50,398 nucleotides of DNA, taken from the IMG/VR virus record IMGVR_UViG_3300025102_000049, positions 1 through 50,398 of that record; one strand, written 5' to 3'. Below the pieces are notes generated by a model. The model was not told where the DNA came from, did no database searches, and saw only the letters and a list, made by a program, of their open reading frames with translations. The DNA is from a virus. A program made the translations under genes and the position numbers. Of the stretch, positions 20,333-27,527 are shown in pieces; within the stretch, counting starts at the first letter, position 1; every line of letters begins with the position of its first letter.

Positions 20333-20929
20333 TTACCACTCAACCTCCAAGTCTTTTACTATTTCTTCCTCTAGGGAGAAACCTTTAACCATTTTGTTGT
20401 TTACTCCATGTTTCCATAAATCATAGACTAATTCACAGTCACTTAAACAATATTTTGCTACTTCAGAATAGCCACCTGCTTTCCAAACTATGGGAGCATC
20501 TGCACTATCCATTAGTTTCTCAGTACCAAGAGTGTGTTGAACTAAATTATTCAAACTGTATCTCTCTTTATGTTCTTTAGATAAAATTGCACTAGTATCA
20601 ATATATGCTTCACTATCAAAATACTTCTTGATACAATAAATATCCATTGCATTTTTCAATACAGGTAAGTCAAAGTTTCGTATATTATGTCCAAGTAGTT
20701 TGCCACCTTTTTCAAAGTGGTCATCTAAATCAAACTTCAATTGAGATAAAGGCTTAATTTGTACATTGCTTTTTGCTAAATCATCAACTGCTTTGTCAAT
20801 GTATATTGTACCTTTATCACCATCCCAAGTACAAACAGTTGATACAAGAAACATGTGAGTGTTATCCCAACCGCCTATTTCATAAGAGTAGTTTTTTGTC
20901 TCTAAGTCAATTGCTAGAACTGAACTCAT
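20333..20929 (-). CDS. DEDDy-type 3'-5' exonuclease (RNase H-like fold)
   Basis: This 198-aa protein has all three exonuclease motifs: ExoI DLE at Asp8/Glu10, ExoII HNIRNFD with Asn82 and Asp87, and ExoIII Tyr160-x3-Asp164 (YCLSD). The Tyr in ExoIII makes it DEDDy type. It resembles the stand-alone YprB-like/RNase_H_2 exonucleases more than a polymerase proofreading domain. It should remove nucleotides from 3' ends with two metal ions. It sits downstream of the helicase, primase and nuclease genes, which fits DNA repair or end processing during viral replication. Substrate (DNA or RNA) cannot be told from the sequence. Its stop abuts the next ORF. Confidence 0.75.
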   Translation of the reverse strand: MSSVLAIDLETKNYSYEIGGWDNTHMFLVSTVCTWDGDKGTIYIDKAVDDLAKSNVQIKPLSQLKFDLDDHFEKGGKLLGHNIRNFDLPVLKNAMDIYCIKKYFDSEAYIDTSAILSKEHKERYSLNNLVQHTLGTEKLMDSADAPIVWKAGGYSEVAKYCLSDCELVYDLWKHGVNNKMVKGFSLEEEIVKDLEVEW

Positions 20930-21187
20930 CTACTCTTCATCCTTGTTTTTTTTATCGCTAGTTGTCCATAAGTTAGCAATCTTTTGTTGTTCTGACTGTT
21001 TTGGGTTAGGTGCATCTTTTACATTTCCTTTTGTTAGAAACGCAACAATCTGCGTGTCACCTACGTTCAACATGGTGGATAATACCCAACCATCTTGTCC
21101 AAAAGCATTAAGTTGTTCAATAATTACTTTTGGGCCATCTCTTACGTCAAATACCAAAAATTGGTTCTCATATGTTGTTTTACTCAT
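20930..21187 (-). CDS. DUF4177-like small protein
   Basis: This 85-aa protein has the pattern QFLVFDV, then LNAFGQDGWVLSTML, then QIVAFLTK, which matches the small beta-alpha-beta DUF4177 family (tyrosine/aromatic, a helix, then G-x-x-GWEL). The tail is charged (DKKNKDEE). ATGA overlap with the upstream ATPase gene suggests coupling. The family has no established biochemical function. Confidence 0.5.
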   Translation of the reverse strand: MSKTTYENQFLVFDVRDGPKVIIEQLNAFGQDGWVLSTMLNVGDTQIVAFLTKGNVKDAPNPKQSEQQKIANLWTTSDKKNKDEE

Positions 21188-22755
21188 TTTTCATCACTCC
21201 TTTTTAATTTTACATAACCATATCTGCCTACTCTCTTTTCATCAAAGTTCTCCGATATCTGTTTGTAATTTCTATATACTTGGGCTTGTCCTCTTCTTGC
21301 TGTCTTCATAACGTGTGCTAACATGATAGTTTTATTCACCCATTTGTCTCCATCAATTGTTCTAGCATTCGGCGTTTTAACTAAATCATTAAACGCTTTC
21401 TTGAACTCTCCTACCTTTGCTCTGTCTTGAATACTCTTGTGGTCTGCCTTAAGTGCTAAGTCAAGCCACGATACAAGCGATTTATAACACTGTCGAGTAA
21501 TATAAGCCCCTTGGGTAACATGTCTTTCTGTTACAATAAAGCGGTTTTCTTTCTTTTTGATAGTAGTACCTGATTCAGCAATACATGAAAGAACTGCTAG
21601 TTTAACCATCATCCCTTGCATTCTAGTGATAAAGTTGTTTGCTATCTCCATAACCGCAGGTCTGCTACCTTGTACGAAGTTTTGGAACTTCCAAGTTTCA
21701 TTCTTAACAGCATCATTGAATCCCTTACCAAAAGTAATTGTTCTCAAAGGGTCTTCGCCTGTCTCTTCGTAATGTTGTTTCAGTGTTTCATATATCTTAA
21801 CAAAAGAACCTGCAAACCCCATTATAGGAGTATCAGCATCTTCTATAACACCGTAAGAATCTGCTATTCTGTTTCTAACATAGTTCTGTTCACTAATTGG
21901 AACTTCCCTAATGTAAATCAAAGAACGTTGCATTGCTCCTGTTTCAGTAATAGCACCTGTTAATGTTTTTGGTATGTATGATGTAGCCCACATTGAACGG
22001 CTACTTCTACATTCCATTAGACCACCCTTTAGTAATCTCTTGGTGATTACCCAATTCTGACCCCATAAGGTATTCATAAAAGTGTTAATATACAAAACAA
22101 CTTTGTTCTGATGTTGGCTCTGTTTGAATATCCCTGAATCTGCAAACTCATCATAAACTAGTAGGCCACCGCCTTCTAACTCACCATATATTTGTATAGG
22201 AACTTCTACCTTTCTCTCTCTACCTGTTTCATCGTCAACTACAATCTGTTCTTCAGTTCCCATAGACCCAATTAAACCTGCATCCGTAGTATCTTTAATC
22301 TCAGCAACAGAAAACCTAGTTCCTGTTCTAATGTTTTGCCAACCATAATCTCCTACTTCATCTTCTCTAAATACTGTTGGAAACCTTTCATTTAACTGCT
22401 TAAACACTTCCTTTGTTATTGGCCCAAAGAAATTATACATTTCAGTCTTACCAGTACCACTAGTTTGTAGCCAAATAATTTGTAATCTAGTATCTATCCT
22501 CCTTCTACCTGAAGGAATACATACAAAGTCTTTACATATCTGTCCTAGTAGATTATAATACGATAACATTGCAGGAACTTCGTTATTTAACGAAACTTCT
22601 ACTGCACTTGTCACATATTTCTCTACAACTTTAGGTATTTTACTAGTTTTAGTGTATTCTCTTCCTTCTTCTAGAGATTCATAGTACATTCTATCTATTT
22701 CTGCTTCTAATTCAGGATTATCGCTTATTATCATTTCATCTTCTTTCTTATTCAT
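21184..22755 (-). CDS. P-loop ATPase, candidate replicative helicase
   Basis: This 523-aa protein has a Walker A QTSGTGKT at residues 97-104 and a Walker B LLVYDE at 198-203 preceded by GELEGGG. This layout resembles DUF3987/YfjI-like ATPases, which often pair with primases in phages and plasmids. A helical N-terminal domain precedes the P-loop and a winged-helix-like C-terminus may follow (residues 450-520, basic). Since no MCM is visible here and the primase lies two genes upstream, it is the best candidate for the replicative DNA helicase, but this is an inference. It could also be a packaging- or repair-related ATPase. The ATG sits 1 base after the nuclease stop. Confidence 0.5.
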   Translation of the reverse strand: MNKKEDEMIISDNPELEAEIDRMYYESLEEGREYTKTSKIPKVVEKYVTSAVEVSLNNEVPAMLSYYNLLGQICKDFVCIPSGRRRIDTRLQIIWLQTSGTGKTEMYNFFGPITKEVFKQLNERFPTVFREDEVGDYGWQNIRTGTRFSVAEIKDTTDAGLIGSMGTEEQIVVDDETGRERKVEVPIQIYGELEGGGLLVYDEFADSGIFKQSQHQNKVVLYINTFMNTLWGQNWVITKRLLKGGLMECRSSRSMWATSYIPKTLTGAITETGAMQRSLIYIREVPISEQNYVRNRIADSYGVIEDADTPIMGFAGSFVKIYETLKQHYEETGEDPLRTITFGKGFNDAVKNETWKFQNFVQGSRPAVMEIANNFITRMQGMMVKLAVLSCIAESGTTIKKKENRFIVTERHVTQGAYITRQCYKSLVSWLDLALKADHKSIQDRAKVGEFKKAFNDLVKTPNARTIDGDKWVNKTIMLAHVMKTARRGQAQVYRNYKQISENFDEKRVGRYGYVKLKRSDEK

Positions 22756-22756
22756 A

Positions 22757-23455
22757 TTATAACTCCATTTTTTCTTCTTTATTTAGTGTGTCATGTATTC
22801 TTTTTGCTAATACATTACCTATTCCATCTAATGCACACAATTCATTAGACGTTGCTTCTCCTATTTCCATAATAGAACCAAACTCATCCAAAAGCATCTT
22901 TGCTTTCTTCTCACTTAGCCCTTTTATCATGGTTAGTACATCAAGTCGCAAGTCTGCGGTACTAATCTTTCTCTTTTTTACTAATTTGGGAGTGTAAACT
23001 TCCCTATCATGTGGTTGCATCTTACAAACAACTGCTATCATGTCAGCCGCAGTTAGTGCATCTTTAAACCAAAGCAAAGAACAGTCGGTGTCGAGTATAA
23101 TTTTACCCATTGCACCATAGAACTTTTTCTTTAGTATAACTCTTTGAGTTGCCTTGTTCATTGTTGATTTACTGTAATCAGAATGTTTCCTGAACGCCGC
23201 ATCAAACGAACCATATACAATAACTAAGTTATTGGTAAAGGCTCTATCCATATTATCCATTTGATTCCACAACCTATTATTTACAATAGATTGTAGGAAA
23301 TCAAAAGATGACTTTGCTTCAAAACATACATCATTGAATACATAATCTCCAATCTCTATGAATTGCTTTTCATATTGAATATTATATTCTTGAGCCTTTT
23401 CAATTACTTTCTCTGTAAGTTCTGAGTTTTCTCTACTATCTATTATCAATTTCAT
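22757..23455 (-). CDS. XPF/ERCC4-family structure-specific nuclease with HhH domain
   Basis: The N-terminal ERCC4 nuclease domain shows DSRE (Asp6), IGDYVF (Gly36-Asp37) and E-A-K (Glu46, Lys48) followed by SFDFLQSI. The family motif is GD...ERKxxxD; here the middle Arg is Ala, but the catalytic Asp, Glu and Lys remain. Residues 170-230 carry a double helix-hairpin-helix (IKGLSEKKAKMLL and LDGIGNVLAKRI). The length of 232 aa matches a short archaeal/viral XPF without helicase. It should cut 3'-flap or branched DNA during replication or recombination. ATGA overlap with the primase gene. Confidence 0.85.
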   Translation of the reverse strand: MKLIIDSRENSELTEKVIEKAQEYNIQYEKQFIEIGDYVFNDVCFEAKSSFDFLQSIVNNRLWNQMDNMDRAFTNNLVIVYGSFDAAFRKHSDYSKSTMNKATQRVILKKKFYGAMGKIILDTDCSLLWFKDALTAADMIAVVCKMQPHDREVYTPKLVKKRKISTADLRLDVLTMIKGLSEKKAKMLLDEFGSIMEIGEATSNELCALDGIGNVLAKRIHDTLNKEEKMEL

Positions 23456-24450
23456 TCACAATACCTCCAACATTTACCGATACAATACCCTTGAGGTATT
23501 AGTGTCTTACAACTAGGGGCATGATAACCCTTTGAAACTATTCCTGTAACGTACTTTCTAGTGATATGCTCATCCCAATCTAACCATATTTCATCTCTAC
23601 TAGCAATAGTTTTTAGTTCAGACATAACAGTATTAATCAATTCAGCCTGTTGTTCTAAAGGTAAGTTTCTTTCTCTACCACTAAGTAAATCTCTATACCA
23701 CTGAATAAGATATACTCTAGCATAATGACTAGGGTTCTCGACCATAATAGCATTATTCAAACAAGGTAGTATTGGTATTTTACCAATAGGCTTAGGCATT
23801 TCAACTTCTATGTCTGATACTTCTATTGGTTTAACAGATGGGAATACTATCTTCTTTGAACCATATTCTATATCAAAAGCAATCATGTTCTTTGCAGTTT
23901 TAAGTATTAAATCTAAATCTTCTAAATATGCATTAACCGGAATACAAAAATAAGACTTATCATCACCGTAAGTACTACTTAGATTCATAGAGTTAGGTAT
24001 TCTACGCAATCTAGTTATCTGAATACCAGTCCTATCAAGTGTAGGGTAATCTTTAGCCAATTCGGAATAATACTGCTGAATGCTTCTAATATCAGTGACT
24101 CGTTCTCCCTTAGCAATAATGTGGAAACCCTTACCACTAAAATAACTTCTGAACAAGATGTCTTGTTCTTCTAGTCTTCTAGCAACTGATACGAAGTCTT
24201 CGTGTGCTAATTCTAGTGGTTTATCGTGAGCATCAAAATCTAGAAACATTCTGTCAAGAATAACAGAAGAATCAATCTGAGTATTGTCATTAATATCTTC
24301 AAAATCATATACAGTAGTATAACAATTCATTTTACCATTGTATTGGTTAAACCAATCAATATATTCACTTTTTGTTTTTACTACTCTTCTTCTCATCTGC
24401 GGAGCGTTTGGGAGATGACTCCCCGCCCACACTACTCTCGGAAACCTCAT
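23452..24450 (-). CDS. Archaeo-eukaryotic primase (PriS-like) with C-terminal Cys cluster
   Basis: This 332-aa protein makes primers for the viral polymerase. The AEP core shows the metal site FLDFD (Asp71, Asp73), SGKGFH with His110, and the basic RLRRIPNSMN segment. The C-terminus has four Cys (314, 323, 327, 331) in C-x8-C-x3-C-x3-C, probably a PriCT-like metal site (zinc or Fe-S not decidable). The frame opens at TTG 24483, but AAGGAGG lies 9 bases before ATG 24450, which I take as the start. The N-terminus overlaps the previous gene by 86 bases. Neighbours (helicase-like ATPase, XPF nuclease) support a replication role. Confidence 0.8.
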   Translation of the reverse strand: MRFPRVVWAGSHLPNAPQMRRRVVKTKSEYIDWFNQYNGKMNCYTTVYDFEDINDNTQIDSSVILDRMFLDFDAHDKPLELAHEDFVSVARRLEEQDILFRSYFSGKGFHIIAKGERVTDIRSIQQYYSELAKDYPTLDRTGIQITRLRRIPNSMNLSSTYGDDKSYFCIPVNAYLEDLDLILKTAKNMIAFDIEYGSKKIVFPSVKPIEVSDIEVEMPKPIGKIPILPCLNNAIMVENPSHYARVYLIQWYRDLLSGRERNLPLEQQAELINTVMSELKTIASRDEIWLDWDEHITRKYVTGIVSKGYHAPSCKTLIPQGYCIGKCWRYCE

Positions 24451-24760
24451 TTGTTTCATCCTCCTTATTTTTATTATTACCAAAGTTTACATTTGCACTT
24501 AGTAGTTGTTCTTGAAGTATGCTTGCTACTTCTAATTGTATTTGTTCTGTTACTAGGGTCTGAAAGAAACCTCCAAACAATTCTCCATGTTGAATATCTT
24601 CCTTTCGTATTGCCCTTTCCCATACAACAGTTATTTTTTCCTTAGCATCTAATTGAGAGTATATCTCTTCTGAGAAATCTCTTACCAAGCGACTCATATT
24701 AGTTAAATCAGCAAAAGTCCATTCTCTAGAACTCAATATTTTTTCTACTTTATCTTTCAT
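24365..24760 (-). CDS. Unknown protein with helical core and charged tail
   Basis: This 131-aa protein has a helical N-terminal 90 residues (WTFADLTNMSRLVRDFSEE, then TVVWERAIRKEDIQHGELFG), followed by a low-complexity Ser/Lys/Glu/Asn tail that is read through by the primase start. It overlaps the upstream gene by ATGA. No family was recognised. Its position just before the primase suggests a replication accessory role. Confidence 0.55.
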   Translation of the reverse strand: MKDKVEKILSSREWTFADLTNMSRLVRDFSEEIYSQLDAKEKITVVWERAIRKEDIQHGELFGGFFQTLVTEQIQLEVASILQEQLLSANVNFGNNKNKEDETNEVSESSVGGESSPKRSADEKKSSKNKK

Positions 24761-25071
24761 TTCAACACCCCTTTAAGATGCCAAGGCGGTATTCCTTTAT
24801 TCCATAACATTAGTAAAAGTTCAGTGTGAGCCTTAGAACCTATACTTGAAGGTTTTTCGCACTCACATCTTTCATTTCCCCCCCATTCAATAGGCTTGAT
24901 GTTTTTAGCGTGGCTTCTTATTACCTTAGAACATTCAGCACAAACCCCTGCTTCTGAAACCATATCTTTTAATCTAACATACTTAAATGGTTCTTTATCA
25001 TTTAATTTATTTTTTAATGCAAATAGTTCTTTCTCTAACTTTTCAACTTTTTTATCAACGCTATCTTTCAT
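24757..25071 (-). CDS. Coiled-coil plus zinc-ribbon-like protein
   Basis: This 104-aa protein has a short charged coiled coil at residues 5-28 (VEKLEKELFALKNKL). A Cys cluster follows, with CAEC at about 44-47 and CEC at about 69-71, that could bind zinc, and then a C-terminal helix with LWNKGIPPWHLKG. It overlaps the flanking ORFs by ATGA on both sides. No family recognised. Confidence 0.55.
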   Translation of the reverse strand: MKDSVDKKVEKLEKELFALKNKLNDKEPFKYVRLKDMVSEAGVCAECSKVIRSHAKNIKPIEWGGNERCECEKPSSIGSKAHTELLLMLWNKGIPPWHLKGVLK

Positions 25072-25127
25072 TTTTTATTCCTCTCTCTATATTCTTTCTT
25101 TCTTCTGAAATATTCTTTCCACTTCAT
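25068..25127 (-). CDS. 19-aa basic microprotein
   Basis: MKWKEYFRRKKEYRERNKK is preceded by GAGGTGGAGAAA, a strong ribosome site, and joined by ATGA overlaps to the ORFs before and after it. The peptide is a highly basic helix. The three-way overlap chain is the main support. Confidence 0.4.
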   Translation of the reverse strand: MKWKEYFRRKKEYRERNKK

Positions 25128-25204
25128 TTTCTCCACCTCTTAATTATAGTAGATACTTTTCCTATGAAATATATTATTCTTATAGTCCAAGTATCTTTCA
25201 TCAT
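25124..25204 (-). CDS. 26-aa basic hydrophobic microprotein
   Basis: The peptide starts MMKDTWTIRIIYFIGK and ends IIKRWRK: a short hydrophobic stretch with a basic tail, possibly membrane-associated. Its ATG overlaps the stop of the Cas4-like nuclease gene and its TGA overlaps the next ATG. The second ATG (25201) is an alternative start. It is read as coding because of this chain. Confidence 0.35.
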   Translation of the reverse strand: MMKDTWTIRIIYFIGKVSTIIKRWRK

Positions 25205-26088
25205 AGCCACCCATCTTCAGTAGCAGTATCGCATATTGAATAATAACTACAAGTTGGACAAGTTCTAGCACTATATTTTGTAGGGAAAATGTTTCTCTCG
25301 TAAGCATGAATCAAATTAGCAATCCCCTTCAATACTGCGGTTACACTTGACTTCTTAGCCTCTTCCACATACATGTGATTAGAGAGAGGATAATACCAAG
25401 CCCAATGAGTTATCTCATTATCTCTAGTTAACCCTAGTTCTTCAATACGTTCATCAGGACAGTTTTCAAAAAGAAGTTTATAGAAAGCCATTTCTTTTCT
25501 CATCATAGTTTTCTTGTATTCTTTCCATAGCCCCGTCTTTAATTCCATAGGAATATATGCTTCTCCTTCCTGAAACATTCTATCAATAATACCTTGTAAG
25601 TGGACTACATAATCTCTTTCTAATCTAATAGACGGATAATCTTCTCTTCGTATGGTAATCTTAGCATCTATTGTTGCTTCATTGATTACAGGTAGAAAAT
25701 TATCTAATGTTCCTTCTTCTTTAGCATCCATGAATCTCTTTGCTTCATATGTCGCCATAGTTTCATAAACATGGCTCATCTCGTCTAATGGATACAGAGT
25801 ATAACAATAATTAGTTAATTCATCATGAGTCATGTTTTCTGCTTTAGATATATCAAACTCATCAAAGAATGCCTCTCTAGCATTATGTGCGATAGTACCT
25901 TTGTACATTGCTTCAGTTGTGTCCTGTGGTTTTTGCTCAATGTAATTGAACTGATATTTCTTAGGACACCATTGAAAAGAACCAAACGAAGATTTACTTA
26001 TCTTCAATATAGGAAGACTATCGTCTCCATATGTTTGGGCATTCCACTTATATGTATATTCTTTTGTGTTACTTGCGGGTCTACTCAT
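25201..26088 (-). CDS. Cas4/RecB-like exonuclease (PD-(D/E)XK) with Fe-S cysteines
   Basis: This 295-aa protein has the RecB-family nuclease order: SKSSFGSFQWCPKKYQF with Cys41, GTIAH with His68, GIID with Asp169, the E-L-K catalytic pair Glu182/Lys184 (MELKTG), and MAFYKLL as the last motif. Three C-terminal Cys (277, 280, 286) with Cys41 form the four-Cys iron-sulfur site of Cas4/AddB-type nucleases. It probably degrades or trims DNA ends to give 3' overhangs for recombination. There is no cas1, cas2 or CRISPR array, so a CRISPR role is unlikely. The start overlaps the previous gene by 8 bases. Confidence 0.8.
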   Translation of the reverse strand: MSRPASNTKEYTYKWNAQTYGDDSLPILKISKSSFGSFQWCPKKYQFNYIEQKPQDTTEAMYKGTIAHNAREAFFDEFDISKAENMTHDELTNYCYTLYPLDEMSHVYETMATYEAKRFMDAKEEGTLDNFLPVINEATIDAKITIRREDYPSIRLERDYVVHLQGIIDRMFQEGEAYIPMELKTGLWKEYKKTMMRKEMAFYKLLFENCPDERIEELGLTRDNEITHWAWYYPLSNHMYVEEAKKSSVTAVLKGIANLIHAYERNIFPTKYSARTCPTCSYYSICDTATEDGWL

Positions 26089-26410
26089 TTTTATTCCTCT
26101 TTTTAATTATTTTTTCTACTTCTTCTATGTTAGTAATAATACAATTATTACACTTACAATCTCTACCATGTGCAGGTGGAGGAGTTTCTATTACGTTCAT
26201 CTTAGGCATTCCGTTTTCTACATATACGGAATAACCCAAGACAAACTTAGGTTCATTGAACAACACTGTTTGTGCTATAAAATCCTCTTTTAATTCAACT
26301 ACGTCATCTCTTTTTTCTTCTTTGTTAAAGTATTTATTATAGAGAGCGATTATCTTATCAGCCCTACGTTTGTTAGACCAAGATAAACTACTGTAAAATC
26401 TACTTTTCAA
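26081..26410 (-). CDS. Unknown protein with C-terminal CKCNNC motif
   Basis: This is a 109-aa protein. The frame also opens at TTG 26416, but GGAGG lies 7 bases before TTG 26410, which overlaps the polymerase stop (TTGA); I chose that start. The N-terminal helix is basic (FYSSLSWSNKRRADKIIALY). Residues near 80-95 have PPPAHGRDCKCNNC, a compact Cys cluster that may bind metal. No family recognised. Confidence 0.5.
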   Translation of the reverse strand: MKSRFYSSLSWSNKRRADKIIALYNKYFNKEEKRDDVVELKEDFIAQTVLFNEPKFVLGYSVYVENGMPKMNVIETPPPAHGRDCKCNNCIITNIEEVEKIIKKRNKNE

Positions 26411-27324
26411 AACCAATCCTCCACACTACTTTGTTTTCTATCACGGTATATTTGGGTTATATCCCAACCCATAGCATCATAAATAGGTTCTGCTTTACTA
26501 ATAATAGAACTAGCATAATGCCTATAATCAGGAGTATAACTAGACAATCCTTCTAGTGTCATTGCAGACACATAGTTAGGAACTACATCATTTCTATTAA
26601 GAGGGTGAAAGTAAGTATCGTTCAAGTCTTTGACTCGTAGATATAAATAAGAATCATCAATCATGTTATCAGGGTTCTTTGTATTGTGATATAATACACC
26701 TTCAATACCTGAACCTATTGTTGGTCGTTTACCTTTCATAGTTATGAAACTAGGCTTATTACAACATGGGAATCTTTTCCCATCAACAATGTTAGCAAGT
26801 TCATGTAAGTGATACTTAGATGTTTTACTGAACAAACGAATACAAGTAGAACACTTTACCTGAAAACGTTCTTCTCTAAACCTACTACGTTGGGCTAACA
26901 TTGATTTATCAATATCGCCATTAAGAACATTAAAGTATTCTTCGTGTAAATAGTTAGTAATGTCTTCTTCAGACTCTTCCTTGACCCACCTATCTAAAAC
27001 TTCTAGTTGAATCTTCTTTGCTAAAGGAGTAATTGCTACTCTCTTAGCAGTAAAACCCGTCATAGTAAACTCCAAATCATCTAGGTGCTTACCATCTTTC
27101 CATGAGATTAAACCTGCGTTTCTGTTTTTCTTACATCCTACACCTAAAGTCTTGAAGAACTTCTCAAACTCAAGTGTTACAGGATGTTCCTCTAAACCTA
27201 GAACATTAGGAAATATTTCTCTAACGTGTTCGTTTAACTCATCTAATACTAGTTGTGCTTTCTCAACACTATCATCTTCCATCTTAACGTAGATAGAATC
27301 TGTATGTCCATAAACTACTTTCAT
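26407..27324 (-). CDS. polB: DNA polymerase B, C-terminal half (palm motif C and thumb)
   Basis: This 305-aa protein begins directly at catalytic motif C: VVYGHTDSIYV, with the metal-binding Asp at residue 9. The usual first Asp of YGDTDS is His. The KKNRNAG segment at 65-71 matches the post-motif-C KKxY region with Asn for Tyr. The thumb holds a Cys-containing insert (Cys158, 161, 187, 188) that looks like a zinc site. The protein ends QSSVEDWF, a PIP-box-like tail for binding the viral clamp. The N-terminal half is encoded two genes upstream, and together they make one full polymerase. ATGA overlap with the 68-aa ORF between them. It must pair with the other half to be active (inference). 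Confidence 0.85.
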   Translation of the reverse strand: MKVVYGHTDSIYVKMEDDSVEKAQLVLDELNEHVREIFPNVLGLEEHPVTLEFEKFFKTLGVGCKKNRNAGLISWKDGKHLDDLEFTMTGFTAKRVAITPLAKKIQLEVLDRWVKEESEEDITNYLHEEYFNVLNGDIDKSMLAQRSRFREERFQVKCSTCIRLFSKTSKYHLHELANIVDGKRFPCCNKPSFITMKGKRPTIGSGIEGVLYHNTKNPDNMIDDSYLYLRVKDLNDTYFHPLNRNDVVPNYVSAMTLEGLSSYTPDYRHYASSIISKAEPIYDAMGWDITQIYRDRKQSSVEDWF

Positions 27325-27527
27325 ATTATATTCACATCCTGCAACAGAGATACTAGTCCATAGAAAAATATACCTACTGCAAGATACTTTACAATAATAT
27401 AAACATCACCATAGAACTCTTCTTTCAATCTAACCATTCTATTAGGTTCTGTAAACATTTGTGCATTCATTTCTTCAACTTCTTCTTGTAATTGTTCTAC
27501 ATCTATCTTTGCTGTTTTAATTGGCAT
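27321..27527 (-). CDS. 68-aa membrane microprotein between the polymerase halves
   Basis: The N-terminal 35 residues form an acidic helix (VEQLQEEVEEMNAQMF) and residues about 44-63 form a transmembrane helix (YIIVKYLAVGIFFYGLVSLL). It overlaps the N-terminal polymerase half by 11 bases and the C-terminal half by 4 (ATGA). It carries no intein or endonuclease motif. It could be a polymerase-halves partner, a membrane tether, or an unrelated insertion. Confidence 0.6.
   Translation of the reverse strand: MPIKTAKIDVEQLQEEVEEMNAQMFTEPNRMVRLKEEFYGDVYIIVKYLAVGIFFYGLVSLLQDVNII

Noticed and set aside
25201-26088. CRISPR-associated Cas4
   Set aside because: No cas1, cas2 or CRISPR array is present; the nuclease more likely serves recombination or end trimming.
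27321-27527. Intein in polB
   Set aside because: The 68-aa ORF has its own start and stop and no intein splice-junction or endonuclease motif.
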